This document shows positions 51,493-60,403 of a DNA stretch of 64,000 nt, piece after piece. The notes below the pieces were generated by a model. That model saw only the letters and a list, made by a program, of their open reading frames with translations, did no database searches and was not told the origin of the DNA. Each line of letters opens with the position of its first letter. Positions within the stretch are counted from its first letter, which is position 1. Origin of the DNA: 13-2-20CM-66-19 sp963824395. GTDB lineage: Bacteria > Pseudomonadota > Gammaproteobacteria > Steroidobacterales > Steroidobacteraceae. The stretch is from contig CAWGPF010000001.1 of NCBI GenBank assembly GCA_963824395.1, forward strand, positions 1,488,001 through 1,552,000, read 5' to 3'. Made by a program: the position numbers and the translations under genes.

Positions 51493-52218
51493 TTAACCGC
51501 GAAGGAAGTCGCGAACTGCCTCGAACAGCCGCTGCGGCGCCGCGGCCAGGAGTTCAGGTCCCGACAGCTCAAGGTCCTGCACGCGAGCTTGAGGCAGGAC
51601 CTCGCGGATGCGGGCGGTGGCCTCGGCGAGGTCATCCTTCGCTCGCAGCACCAGCAGTTTCTGGGTCAGCCGTGCCAGGCGCTCGCGCGCGGGGTAACGC
51701 GCCAGGCTCTCCAGCAGTGGGCGCTCCCATGCTGGCGCCTGCGCTGGCGGCGCCGCGGACGCGGCGCGCCCGGCAGCTGCCGGGACGGGCACCGACAGCA
51801 GCACCACGCGCCCGATCTGGGCGCCGCGGGCGATCGCGAGCTCCGCGCCGATCAGCGCCCCGGCGCGGGTGCCGAGGAGGTCGACGCGGCGCAGCCGCAT
51901 GGTGTCCAGGAAGTCCCCGACCGCGCTCACGTAGTCTTCAAGCGGCGGCGGGGCCGGGGGCGCATCCGACTCCCCAAACCCGGGCAGGTCCGGGGCGTAC
52001 GCCGAGCGGTCGCGCCCGGCGAGTGCCAGGAACGGTACGAAGGAGCGCCCGCTGCCCGGGAAGTCATGCAGGCACAGCAGCGGTGTCCCCTCCTCGAAGC
52101 CACCGCCGGTTGGCATCGCGTGGTGCACGTGCAGCTGGCCGTACCGGCACTCGAAATAGCCGCGCCGCACGCGGGCCGGAGTGTCCAGCGGCGCCGGTCT
52201 GAGGATCTGCTTGGGCAT
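51493..52218 (-). CDS. Alpha/beta-hydrolase-like protein lacking the nucleophile serine
   Basis: 241 residues of the alpha/beta-hydrolase fold: LLCLHDFPGSGRSFVPF (oxyanion region), YAPDLPGFGESDAPP, and a nucleophile-elbow position reading LLGTRAGALIG. The expected GxSxG serine is replaced by Arg (G-T-R-A-G). The acid/histidine region is also poorly conserved (LVLRAKDDLAEATARI). It may be inactive, or act through another mechanism as some epoxide hydrolases and dehalogenases do with Asp, but Arg here supports neither. The gene is downstream of the FHA gene's start by 109 bp and on the same strand. Confidence 0.82.
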   Translation of the reverse strand: MPKQILRPAPLDTPARVRRGYFECRYGQLHVHHAMPTGGGFEEGTPLLCLHDFPGSGRSFVPFLALAGRDRSAYAPDLPGFGESDAPPAPPPLEDYVSAVGDFLDTMRLRRVDLLGTRAGALIGAELAIARGAQIGRVVLLSVPVPAAAGRAASAAPPAQAPAWERPLLESLARYPARERLARLTQKLLVLRAKDDLAEATARIREVLPQARVQDLELSGPELLAAAPQRLFEAVRDFLRG

Positions 52219-52322
52219 GGAGCGAATAGTGCCACGATCGACGGCCGGTGTTGCGCTGCAGCCGGGGCGGCGCAGAGTCAGTCGAGAGTTCCCTGACCTC
52301 CCGTTGCGGCAGAGACTCCCCG

Positions 52323-52535
52323 ATGCGTGCGTTCCTCCTTGCCCTGGCCCTCCTGGGCGCCCTGAGCGGCTGCGGTCTCGGTACCACGGGCGCCGCCGGT
52401 GCGGCTGGCGCGCAGGCGCAGGTGCGCGAGGCTGCGCAGGCCCGAGGCGCCGAGGAGCGGGTGCGTCAGCAGCTGGACGCCGCCGCCCAGGCGGCGCAGC
52501 AGCAACGAGCCGACGCGGAGCGCCAGACTGAGTAG
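52323..52535 (+). CDS. Small lipoprotein
   Basis: 70 residues: a lipoprotein signal ending LLGALSGC with the lipid-bearing cysteine at residue 17, then a helical, Ala/Gln-rich mature part (AGAQAQVREAAQARGAEERVRQQLDAAAQAAQQQ). The function is unknown; short helical lipoproteins of this type often have structural roles in the envelope. The ATG at 52323 lacks a strong Shine-Dalgarno sequence but the lipobox is convincing. Confidence 0.75.
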   Translation: MRAFLLALALLGALSGCGLGTTGAAGAAGAQAQVREAAQARGAEERVRQQLDAAAQAAQQQRADAERQTE

Positions 52536-52566
52536 GCCGCCCCCGCGCGGTTCGCGCGAGGGCGGC
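52536..52566. terminator. Strong hairpin between convergent genes
   Basis: The sequence GCCGCCC-CGCGCG-GTT-CGCGCG-GGGCGGC forms a stem of 13 pairs with one mismatch and a 3-nt loop. It sits directly after the stop of the small lipoprotein and 12 bp before the stop of the convergent VOC gene, so it can serve both strands. The T-run is weak on both sides. Confidence 0.6.
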
Positions 52567-52578
52567 TTGCTCACTCGG

Positions 52579-53658
52579 CTAGCGGCGTCTGCCGCGCTTC
52601 TTCGGCGCGGGGCGCCGGAGCGTGGCCTTCTTCTTCGCCGCCTTCTTCACCGCCCGACGTGCACCCTTGCGGGTGGCGACCTTGCGGGCGGCTTTCTTGC
52701 GGCCAGCCTTTTTCGCTTTTTTCCCAGGGGCTTTTTTCGCAGGCGCCTTCTTTACGACCGCCTGCTTCTTGGCGGCCTTCTTGGGCGCAGCCTTCGCGGC
52801 CGCCTTGACGGCAGGCTTCGCCGGCGCGCTCAGCGCTGCCGGCTTGGCCGTAGCGGGCTTCGCCGCGACGGGTTTCGCAGCCGGAGTCGCGGCGCTCACC
52901 GGACGCGGGGCCTCCTGCACCGCGAACGCCCCGCCCTGCGGGTCGAGGAAGAGCGCGATCCACGAGCCGCCCGGGACCTCGATCGGCCCGTGCAGCAGCC
53001 GCCCACCGGCCGCCTTCGCCGCAGCCACGGCACGGTTGGAGTCCGCGACGTGCACGTAGCTCAGCCACGAGGGCGGCGTCGAGGGGCCCTGGGTGTTGCA
53101 CATGCCGCCGACCCCGGTGCCCCCGTGATCGAATAGCTGGTAGATGCCCATGGCGCCCATGTCGTGCCCGACCCCCTTGCTCCAGCCGAAGAGCTCCCTG
53201 TAGAAGCGCAGGGCCGCCCCGACGTCAGTGGTCTGCAGCTCATGCCAGGAGAAGGCGCCCTGCGGTGGCTGCGCCGGCGGGGGGCCGCCGCTCGGGGTGA
53301 ATACCGCGAAGGTTGCACCCTGCGGATCGGCGAGCACCGCGAAGCGCCCGACGCTCGGGATATCGGTGGCGGCCTTGCACAGGCGCGCCCCCAGGCCCTG
53401 CGCCTGGGTCACGGTGGCATCGACGTTCGGGGTACCGACGTAGACCAGCCAGTGGGCGGGGGTGTCCGCCGCCTCCTGCGGCAGTGCCATGAGGCCGCCG
53501 ACCTGCGCGCCACCGGCCATGAAGATCGTATAGCCGGGCATGTTGGAGGGCTGGGTGCGCCACGGCAGCACCTTGGCGTAGAAGGTGGCGGCGGCAGCGG
53601 TGTCAGTTGTCAGCAGTTCGTGCCAGATGAATCGTCCACGGACCTCGGCGTTGCTCAT
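52579..53658 (-). CDS. Two-domain VOC protein with a histone-H1-like lysine/alanine tail
   Basis: 359 residues. Residues 1-125 and 135-245 are two VOC domains (FIWHELLTTDTAAAATFYAKVL, FAVLADPQGATFAVFTPS and FSWHELQTTDVGAALRFYRELFGWS, ALFLDPQGGAFAVQE). Beginning near 250, a tail of about 110 residues is almost entirely Lys, Ala, Pro and Arg with many KKA and AKK repeats, like the AlgP/histone-H1-like tails of gammaproteobacteria. Such tails bind DNA or polyphosphate. VOC proteins with WHEL pairs are usually small-molecule isomerases or resistance proteins; the fusion is unusual. The tail begins after an APRPVSAATPAAKP linker. Confidence 0.88.
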   Translation of the reverse strand: MSNAEVRGRFIWHELLTTDTAAAATFYAKVLPWRTQPSNMPGYTIFMAGGAQVGGLMALPQEAADTPAHWLVYVGTPNVDATVTQAQGLGARLCKAATDIPSVGRFAVLADPQGATFAVFTPSGGPPPAQPPQGAFSWHELQTTDVGAALRFYRELFGWSKGVGHDMGAMGIYQLFDHGGTGVGGMCNTQGPSTPPSWLSYVHVADSNRAVAAAKAAGGRLLHGPIEVPGGSWIALFLDPQGGAFAVQEAPRPVSAATPAAKPVAAKPATAKPAALSAPAKPAVKAAAKAAPKKAAKKQAVVKKAPAKKAPGKKAKKAGRKKAARKVATRKGARRAVKKAAKKKATLRRPAPKKRGRRR

Positions 53659-53688
53659 GGGTCTTCCTCTTGTTGGCGGTCGACATCG

Positions 53689-54624
53689 TCAACGGTCGCT
53701 GATCGGGGCGACATTCTGCCCTGCCCCGACCGGTACTTCCATGACAGCCGCACCGCTGCGCGGCGGGCGCGCGCTGCGCTCGCGCCACATAATATAAAGA
53801 CCACTGCCAATGACGACCGCTCCTCCCACCAGGACGCGGCCGGAGGGCAGGACATGCCACACCAGGCGGTCGATGAGGATGCCCCACAGGAGCGCGGTGT
53901 ATTCCAGCGGCGCCACGACCGCGGCCGGCGCGGAACGGAACGCCTCGGTGAGCCCATAGGTGCCGACCGCCGCCAGCGCGCCAAGCAGGACGAGCCAGGG
54001 GTAGTGACGCGGCTGCAGCGCCACCCAGTGCGGCAGCGCCAGCGCGAGCGCCATCAGGGTCATGAGGCTGATACCCCACACCGCGACACTCGCGGTGGTG
54101 TCGGTGCGGGTGGTGACGCGCCCCGCGATGACGCCGAGCGCATAGGCGAACCCCCCCAAGAGTGCCACCAGCGAGCCGAGCGACAACAGGCCCGCCGCGC
54201 TTGGCTTGAGCATGATCAGTACGCCCAGGAGGCCGACCGCGATCGCGCACCAGCCGCGGGCGTCGGTGCGCTCCTTGAGGATCGGCACCGAAAGCGCGGT
54301 CATGATGAGGGGAGCCGAGAGGAACACGGCGTAGACATTGGCGAGCGAGAGGATGCGCACGGCGTAGATGAAGCAGCCGAGCACCAGCACCTGCAGCGCC
54401 CCGCGCAGCAGATGCATCCGGAAGCGCCGCGGCTTCAGCTGCGCCCAGCGGTTGCTGAACAGCACCGGCAGCAGCATGAAGGGGATCGAGGCGGCACCGC
54501 GCAGCACGGCCACTTGCATGGCGGGGTAGCTGGTCGAGAACCCCTTCAGCAGCGCATCCATGCCCGCGAACGCCGCCACCGCGACGATCATCGAGACCAT
54601 CGCGCGCAGTCTGCCCTCGCGCAT
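53689..54624 (-). CDS. EamA/DMT-superfamily transporter
   Basis: 311 residues with ten membrane segments in two repeats of the EamA fold: MVSMIVAVAAFAGMDALLKGF, ILSLANVYAVFLSAPLIMTALSVPILKER at the end of the first repeat, then SVAVWGISLMTLMALALALP and EYTALLWGILIDRLVWHVLPSGRVLVGGAVVIGSGLYI. The substrate is unknown; members export amino acids, nucleotides or other metabolites. I chose ATG 54624; a much longer frame upstream is the shadow of the glycosyltransferase gene. It starts 5 bp after that gene's stop, so the two are likely co-transcribed. Confidence 0.9.
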   Translation of the reverse strand: MREGRLRAMVSMIVAVAAFAGMDALLKGFSTSYPAMQVAVLRGAASIPFMLLPVLFSNRWAQLKPRRFRMHLLRGALQVLVLGCFIYAVRILSLANVYAVFLSAPLIMTALSVPILKERTDARGWCAIAVGLLGVLIMLKPSAAGLLSLGSLVALLGGFAYALGVIAGRVTTRTDTTASVAVWGISLMTLMALALALPHWVALQPRHYPWLVLLGALAAVGTYGLTEAFRSAPAAVVAPLEYTALLWGILIDRLVWHVLPSGRVLVGGAVVIGSGLYIMWRERSARPPRSGAAVMEVPVGAGQNVAPISDR

Positions 54625-54629
54625 AGGCT

Positions 54630-57281
54630 TCAGGCCGCCGGGTCCGCTTCCGGGGGCTTGCCCGGAGCAACCGCGGCGGGCCGCCCCGGGGAACTCAAGG
54701 GGCGGTAGCTGGTGCCGAGCAGGCGCGCCGGCAGCGGGAAGGCGCTGGCGAGGGAGACGATGAGCGCGGAGGCGTAAGGCACCGCCTGGATGATGAGCAC
54801 GATCACCCACGCCATGCGGTCGGGACCTGCGTTCTGCGGCGTGCTGCCGCGCGCCACCGCCCAGGCCGACAGCAGCAGGGCCGCCATCATCAGCGTCTCT
54901 TCGCGGGCGGCGGCGAGTGCGTGCCACAGGCCCGAGGTCGTGCCGCCCTTGGGCGTGCGGAAGAACGGCTCGTTGCGGGTGAGCAGCCCCTTGATGGAGG
55001 CGAGCCCGATGGTGTGCGTGAGCGCCAGTCCCGCGATCGCCGCGGCCAGCGTCTGGCGCACGTTGGCACCGACGCGCACGTGGTACAGGTGCACGAGCTT
55101 CGCCAGCTTGAAGGTGAAGAGCGACAGCGGCAGCACCGAGTACAGCACCAGCGGCGGGTCGATCGACTGCGGCGCCCACACCATGGCGGCCGACCAGCCG
55201 AGCGCTGCCAGGTTGAACAGCAGGTTGCAGCCATCGGCCATCCACGGCAGCCAGCCGGCGATGAAGTGGTAGCGCTGCCCCGGGGACAGCGGGCCACCCT
55301 CGAGGAACAGCGCGCGCGCGTGCGCCTTGAGGATCTGCATGGCGCCGTAGGCCCAGCGGAAGCGCTGCTTCTTGAAGTCGATGAAGGTGTCGGGCATGAG
55401 GCCCCGGCCATAACTGTCCGGGGTGTAGCTGGCGTCGAAGCCGCGCTCGAAGATACGCAGGCCGAGCTCTGCGTCCTCGGTGATGCACCATTCCGCCCAG
55501 CGACAGTCCTTAAGCTGCGCGCTGCGCACCATGGTCATGGTGCCGTGCTGGATGATGGCGTTGCGCTCGTTGCGCGTGATCATGCCGATGTGGAAGAAGC
55601 CGCGGTACTCCGCGTAGCACATGGCCTTGAAGGCGCTCTGCCCTGCATCGCGGTAATCCTGCGGCCCCTGCACGATGGCGATGCGCTGATCGTGGAAGGC
55701 CGGCGTCAGGTCACGCAGCCAGTTCGGCTCGACCACGTAGTCGCTGTCGATCACCGCCACGATCTCGGCATCCGCGGCCATGCGCTCGAGCGCGAAGTTG
55801 AGCGCGCCCGCCTTGAAGCCGGCGAGCGGCGCCACGTGGAAGAAGCGGAAGCGCGGCCCAAGGGTGGCGCAGTGCGCCTCGACCGGGCGCCACACGGCCT
55901 CATCCCGGGTGTTGTTGTCGATGACCAGCACCTCGAAGTCCGGGTACTCCAGGCGCGCGAGCGCATCGAGGGTCTCGATGAGCATTCCCGGGGGCTCGTT
56001 GTAGGCCGGCACATGCACCGAGACCTTCGGCGGCACGGCGGTCGGGCTGTAGACCGGAGTGCCCAGGCGCAGCCGGTAGTTCACCCAGTGCGCCTCGGCC
56101 CACTCGTGGGCTTCGGCGAGCAGCACCAGCATCACGCCGAGCATCCCGAGCAGCAGCAGCACCCCGGCGATGACGCCGGAGACGGTCATGTACTGCTGGG
56201 TGAAGTCATAGATCACCCACACCGCGAGCGTTGCGGCCGCGAACACTACGAGCGCGAGGAAACTGCGGCCGCGGTGACGCAGCGCATCGCTGTTGAGATA
56301 GAGAAGGCCCAGCAGCACCAGCGCCACGGCCACCGAGACCGCGGCCAGCACGTGCCACTCCGGCACCCGCACGATGGGCGCGGTGAGCTCGAACTTCGGC
56401 TGCCGGTTGACGTCGTAAACGCCCCAGTAGGAACCAACCGCGCCTTCCATGAACGCCTTCCAGGGCTGGTCGAAGGCCTCCATGATGTAGTAGGTGAGCT
56501 GCTCCTTCTGCGCGCGCGCCAGGAAGCGCCGCAGAAACAGCGCCTCGTTGGCCTCGGAGGCCACCGCCGACTCGTGCGTGCGGCCGCGGCTCGGCCAGCC
56601 GATCTCCGCGATCAGGATGGGCTTGCCGGGAAAGGCCTTCTGCAGGCGCTTGAACTGTGCGAGCGAGTAATCGACCGCCTGCTCGACCGGCACGCCCTCC
56701 CAGTACGGCAAGAGGTGCACGCCGATGAAATCGACGTGCTGCGCGAGCTCCGGGTGCGTGAGCCAGGTGTTCCAGGTCTCCGCCGTTCCCACCGGCTGCT
56801 CGATGGCATCGCGCGCCCGGTCGAGGAGCTTCTCGAGCTCCCCGATCGGCAGATCCCCGCGCAGCAGCACCTCGTTGCCGATGAACACGCGCACCACGTT
56901 GATGTGGCTGTCGGCGAGGTGGATGGCGGTCTGCAGCTGCTGCTCGTTCTTGTCGGGGTGGTTATCGACCCAGGCGCCGATGGCGACGTTCATGTCGCGC
57001 CGCTCGGCGAGTTCGGGGATCTGCGCGAGCGTGCCCTGCACCGAGTAGGTTCGCACCGCGCGCACCTTGCCCTCCAGCAGCGCAAGATCGGCGTCGATCT
57101 CCGCCTCGGTGGGCAGGATGTTGTGGGTCGGGTCCTCGTTGGCGCGGAACGGCGAGAACGCGAACCCCCATACGACCTTCGGCCACGGCGGCTCACTCGT
57201 CGGGCGGTTGAGGTAGGCCCATACGGCGAACGTCAGCAAGGCGAACACCGCCGCGATCAGCAGGCTCGGGATCGATTTCAT
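54630..57281 (-). CDS. ndvB: NdvB-like membrane beta-glucan synthase (GH17-like plus GT2)
   Basis: 883 residues. Residues 5-25 are a membrane segment. About 35-310 is a GH17-like domain (WGFAFSPFRANEDPTHN, HINVVRVFIGNEVLLRGDL, ILIAEIGWPSRGRTHES), whose two glutamates match the catalytic pair. After further membrane segments comes a GT2 domain: VSVHVPAYNEPPGMLIETLDAL, VIDNNTRDEAVW, VIDSDYVV (D-x-D), QHGTMTMVRS, EDAELGLRI and KKQRFRWAYGAM (Q-x-x-R-W). This is the layout of the NdvB proteins that make beta-1,3- or cyclic beta-glucans linked to osmotic protection and biofilm resistance. Followed by eight or so membrane segments. Confidence 0.9.
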   Translation of the reverse strand: MKSIPSLLIAAVFALLTFAVWAYLNRPTSEPPWPKVVWGFAFSPFRANEDPTHNILPTEAEIDADLALLEGKVRAVRTYSVQGTLAQIPELAERRDMNVAIGAWVDNHPDKNEQQLQTAIHLADSHINVVRVFIGNEVLLRGDLPIGELEKLLDRARDAIEQPVGTAETWNTWLTHPELAQHVDFIGVHLLPYWEGVPVEQAVDYSLAQFKRLQKAFPGKPILIAEIGWPSRGRTHESAVASEANEALFLRRFLARAQKEQLTYYIMEAFDQPWKAFMEGAVGSYWGVYDVNRQPKFELTAPIVRVPEWHVLAAVSVAVALVLLGLLYLNSDALRHRGRSFLALVVFAAATLAVWVIYDFTQQYMTVSGVIAGVLLLLGMLGVMLVLLAEAHEWAEAHWVNYRLRLGTPVYSPTAVPPKVSVHVPAYNEPPGMLIETLDALARLEYPDFEVLVIDNNTRDEAVWRPVEAHCATLGPRFRFFHVAPLAGFKAGALNFALERMAADAEIVAVIDSDYVVEPNWLRDLTPAFHDQRIAIVQGPQDYRDAGQSAFKAMCYAEYRGFFHIGMITRNERNAIIQHGTMTMVRSAQLKDCRWAEWCITEDAELGLRIFERGFDASYTPDSYGRGLMPDTFIDFKKQRFRWAYGAMQILKAHARALFLEGGPLSPGQRYHFIAGWLPWMADGCNLLFNLAALGWSAAMVWAPQSIDPPLVLYSVLPLSLFTFKLAKLVHLYHVRVGANVRQTLAAAIAGLALTHTIGLASIKGLLTRNEPFFRTPKGGTTSGLWHALAAAREETLMMAALLLSAWAVARGSTPQNAGPDRMAWVIVLIIQAVPYASALIVSLASAFPLPARLLGTSYRPLSSPGRPAAVAPGKPPEADPAA

Positions 57282-57306
57282 GGCGGGGTGGTGGGTCGCC
57301 GGCGCT

Positions 57307-57726
57307 CTACCAGACACCGGTGTTGGGCATCGACTTCCACGGCTCCGCGGCGGCCAGGGCGGCGCCCTTCTGCAGCAGCTCCACCGAGACGTTGTCCGGG
57401 GAGCGCACGAACGCCATGTGCCCATCACGCGGGGGCCGCAGGATCGTCACCCCATGTTCCTGCAGGCGCCGGCAGGCGGCGTAGATGTCATCGACCTCGT
57501 AGGCGAGGTGCCCGAAGTTGCGGCCCACGCCGTACTCCTGCGGGTCCCAGTTGTAGGTGAGCTCCACCTGCGCCGAGTCGTCCCCGGGAGCGGCCAGGAA
57601 CAGCAGCGTGAAGCGCCCCTGCGGGTACTCGTTGCGCTTCAGTTCGCGCAGACCCAGGCCTGCACAGTAAAAGCGCAGCGAGGCCTCGATGTCGGTCACG
57701 CGGACCATGGTATGCAGGTACTTCAT
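57307..57726 (-). CDS. gloA: Lactoylglutathione lyase
   Basis: 139 residues: KYLHTMVRVTDIEASLRFYCAGLGLRELKRNEYPQGRFTLLFL, AQVELTYNWDPQEYGVGRNFGHLAYEVDDIYAACRRL and AFVRSPDNVSVELLQKG. These are the GloA hallmarks, including the first-strand His, the YNW segment and the final Glu. The enzyme converts the methylglyoxal-glutathione hemithioacetal to S-lactoylglutathione. It ends 25 bp before the ndvB-like gene on the same strand and may head that transcript. Confidence 0.93.
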   Translation of the reverse strand: MKYLHTMVRVTDIEASLRFYCAGLGLRELKRNEYPQGRFTLLFLAAPGDDSAQVELTYNWDPQEYGVGRNFGHLAYEVDDIYAACRRLQEHGVTILRPPRDGHMAFVRSPDNVSVELLQKGAALAAAEPWKSMPNTGVW

Positions 57727-57770
57727 CGCATCGCCTTTTTTTCAGTACGCCCCCGGCGCGCTGCGCGCGC

Positions 57771-59618
57771 CTAGAACATCTCCGAGGGGCCCGGGGTCTT
57801 GATCTCGACCGGGTGCCGGCTCGGGATGAAGTCACCGGTGATCATCTGGTCGTAGGACTGCCCGGGCCCGACCATCGGGTAGACGCCGGCATCCGGGTCG
57901 ATCATGACCTCGAGGAACGCCGGTCCCGGGAAGGCGAGGAACTCGGCGATCACGCGCGGCACGTCCGCCTTCTTCTCCAGGCGCACCGCGTAACGGAAGC
58001 CGTCCGCCTGCGCCGCCTTGATGAAGTCCTTCTTGTGCAGCGACTTGTCGCTCGCCGACAGGCGCCCCTTGAAGAAGAGCTTCTGCCACTGCTTCACCAT
58101 GCCATCGCCGAGGTTGTTGAGCACCACCACCTTCACCGGCAGGTCGTAGGTGGTCACGGTCTCCAGCTCCCCGATGTTCATGCGGATGCTCGAGTCTCCG
58201 TCGATGTCGATCACCAGGCGCTGCGGCGAGGCGAACTGCGCACCAATCGCCGCGGGCAGGCCAAAGCCCATCGTGCCCATGGAGCCGGAGGTGAGCCACA
58301 GGCGCGGACCGACGAAGTCGCAGTACTGCGCGGCCCACATCTGGTGCTGCCCGACACCGGTGGCGATGATGGCCTCGCCTTTGCTGTGGCGGTTGATCTC
58401 CTCGATCACGTAGTAAGGCTGGATGAGCGGGCTCGCACGGTCGTAGTTCATGGCGTAGGTGCGCTTGAGCGCGGCCACTTCCGCTGCCCAGGCGCTGAAA
58501 TCGCAGGTGAAGCCGCTGCTGCGGCCGTGCGCGAGCAGCATCTCGAGCGCCGGCGCCACGAGCCCGACGTGGCTCCAGTGCACGCGCTTGACCTTGTTGA
58601 CCTCGGCACGGTCGACGTCCAGGTGCGCGATCTTGAGCGCCCGGGGCGCGAACTTGTCCGGCACGCCGGCGACCCGGTCATCGAAGCGCGCGCCCACCGC
58701 GATGAGGAAGTCGCAGTCATCCATGGCGTAGTTGGCGAACGCGGCGCCGTGCATGCCGAGCATGCGCAGCGCGCCCGCCCTGGTGGTGTCGTAGGCGCCG
58801 ATCCCCATGAGGGTCGTGACCACGGGGATGCCGAAGGCATCCGCGAACCCGGTAAGAGCGGCGGCGGCATTGCCGTTGATCACCCCGCCGCCGGCATAGA
58901 TCAGCGGCCGCCGGGACTCCTGCAGCATCGCGAAGAAGCGCCCCGCGGCGGCGGGCTCGAGCCGGGCGGCGGCCAGCTCGTGCATGCGGCGGCGGTAGCC
59001 GGGGATCGGCAGGAGCCCTTCCCCGGCGAAGCTCCCCTCCCAGTTCTGCACGTCCTTCGGGATGTCGATGACGACCGGCCCCGGGCGCCCGGTGCGGGCG
59101 ATCTCGAAGGCCGTGCGCACGGTCGCCTCGAGCTTTTCCGGGTCGGTCACGAGGAAGATGTGCTTGGCCACCGCCCCCATGATCGAGGGCACAGGGGCCT
59201 CCTGGAAGGCGTCCGTCCCGATCGCCGCTCGCGCCACTTGGCCGCAAATCACGACAATAGGTATCGAATCCGCCATGCAGTCGCGCACCGGCGTAACAGT
59301 GTTGGTCGCGCCCGGCCCCGAGGTCACGAGGCATACCCCGACCTTGCCGGAGGCACGCGCGTAGCCGGCCGCCATGAAGCCGGCGCCCTGCTCATTGGCC
59401 GGGACGATCAAAGGGATCTGGGGCTGCTTCAGCTGCGCGGCCGTCTGGTTGTAGAGGAACACCGCGTCATAGGTGGGCAGAATCGCCCCGCCGCTGTAGC
59501 CGAAGATGGCGCTCACGCCCTCATCCGCCAGCACCTGCATGATCATGCGGGCGCCGGACATGCGCTCCCCGGCGAGCGGGTGGGCGCCGCCGCGGGGCTG
59601 GATCACTGTATCGGTCAT
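57771..59618 (-). CDS. ilvB: Acetolactate synthase large subunit
   Basis: 615 residues of the ThDP-dependent acetohydroxyacid synthase family: GAHPLAGERMSGARMIMQVLADEGVSAIFGYSGGAILP (with the catalytic Glu in the longer family pattern), VCLVTSGPGATNTVTPVRDCMADSIPIVVICGQV, QEAPVPSIMG, GMHGAAFANYAMDDCDFLIAVGARFDDRV and DIDGDSSIRMNIGELETV for the ThDP site. It makes acetolactate and acetohydroxybutyrate for valine, leucine and isoleucine. The start at 59618 has no strong Shine-Dalgarno sequence. It diverges from the small-subunit gene across 149 bp, instead of being in one operon with it. Confidence 0.94.
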   Translation of the reverse strand: MTDTVIQPRGGAHPLAGERMSGARMIMQVLADEGVSAIFGYSGGAILPTYDAVFLYNQTAAQLKQPQIPLIVPANEQGAGFMAAGYARASGKVGVCLVTSGPGATNTVTPVRDCMADSIPIVVICGQVARAAIGTDAFQEAPVPSIMGAVAKHIFLVTDPEKLEATVRTAFEIARTGRPGPVVIDIPKDVQNWEGSFAGEGLLPIPGYRRRMHELAAARLEPAAAGRFFAMLQESRRPLIYAGGGVINGNAAAALTGFADAFGIPVVTTLMGIGAYDTTRAGALRMLGMHGAAFANYAMDDCDFLIAVGARFDDRVAGVPDKFAPRALKIAHLDVDRAEVNKVKRVHWSHVGLVAPALEMLLAHGRSSGFTCDFSAWAAEVAALKRTYAMNYDRASPLIQPYYVIEEINRHSKGEAIIATGVGQHQMWAAQYCDFVGPRLWLTSGSMGTMGFGLPAAIGAQFASPQRLVIDIDGDSSIRMNIGELETVTTYDLPVKVVVLNNLGDGMVKQWQKLFFKGRLSASDKSLHKKDFIKAAQADGFRYAVRLEKKADVPRVIAEFLAFPGPAFLEVMIDPDAGVYPMVGPGQSYDQMITGDFIPSRHPVEIKTPGPSEMF

Positions 59619-59767
59619 GGACGCGCGGGGCCTCAAGACACAGCCGTTTTGGAAAACCGCCAAGGGATCAGCGAGCCTAGCAGCTTGGGGTCGGGGTGCA
59701 AACTGAGCGCCATCCTTTGTATTCTGGCTGCAGGCCCCTTAGGCCTGACTTAACGCCGCCGAGCTCC

Positions 59768-60283
59768 ATGCGCCACATCATCGCGATCCTCCTGCAGAAC
59801 GAGGCGGGGGCCCTCACCCGCGTCGCCGGGCTCTTCTCCACGCGCGGGTACAACATCGAGTCGCTCTCGGTGGCCCCGACCGATGACCCCACGGTGTCGC
59901 GCCTGACGCTCGTGACGAGTGGTTCGGACGCCGTCATCCCGCAGATCGTCAACCAGCTCAACAAGCTCGTGGACGTGGTCCACGTGCTCGACATGACGCG
60001 CGGGGAGCACCTGGAGCGCGAACTCGTGCTGCTGAAGCTCAAACTCGCCCCCGGAGAGACCGACGCGGTGCGCGGCCAGGTGGTGCGCAGCGGCGGCCGC
60101 GTGCTGGATCCGGCGATGGACGGCTTCATCGTCGAGCTCACCGCAAGCGAGGCCGAGGTGAACGGCTTCGTCGAAGCGCTGGCGCAGCGTGGGGAGCTTT
60201 TGGAAGTCGTGCGCAGCGGCGCGCTCGGCATCTCGCGCAGCGCCCGCCCGCTGCGGGCGCGCGCGGCGCCCGTCACGGCCTGA
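59768..60283 (+). CDS. ilvN: Acetolactate synthase small (regulatory) subunit
   Basis: 171 residues. The ACT domain starts RHIIAILLQNEAGALTRVAGLFSTRGYNIESLSVAPTDDPTVSRLTLVTSG, and the C-terminal domain has VDVVHVLDMTRGEHLERELVLLKLKL and DGFIVELTASEAEVNGFVEAL. It activates the large subunit and gives feedback inhibition by valine. Divergent arrangement with ilvB is unusual, because the genes are commonly in one operon. A weak hairpin (60312-60317 with 60323-60328) follows the stop. Confidence 0.95.
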   Translation: MRHIIAILLQNEAGALTRVAGLFSTRGYNIESLSVAPTDDPTVSRLTLVTSGSDAVIPQIVNQLNKLVDVVHVLDMTRGEHLERELVLLKLKLAPGETDAVRGQVVRSGGRVLDPAMDGFIVELTASEAEVNGFVEALAQRGELLEVVRSGALGISRSARPLRARAAPVTA

Positions 60284-60403
60284 CGCGCCGCAGCGCGCGA
60301 CGGGCGCGTACCCGCCGCAGCGCGGCGGATTTCTGGGACAATCAGTGCACGGCCGGCGTCGCCGCGGCCGCTGACCTGACACTTGAAGTGAAGGAAACCC
60401 CTC

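Noticed and set aside
54921..57560. An 879-codon frame on the + strand
   Set aside because: Antisense to the NdvB-like gene; the product is full of His, Arg and Gln with no fold.
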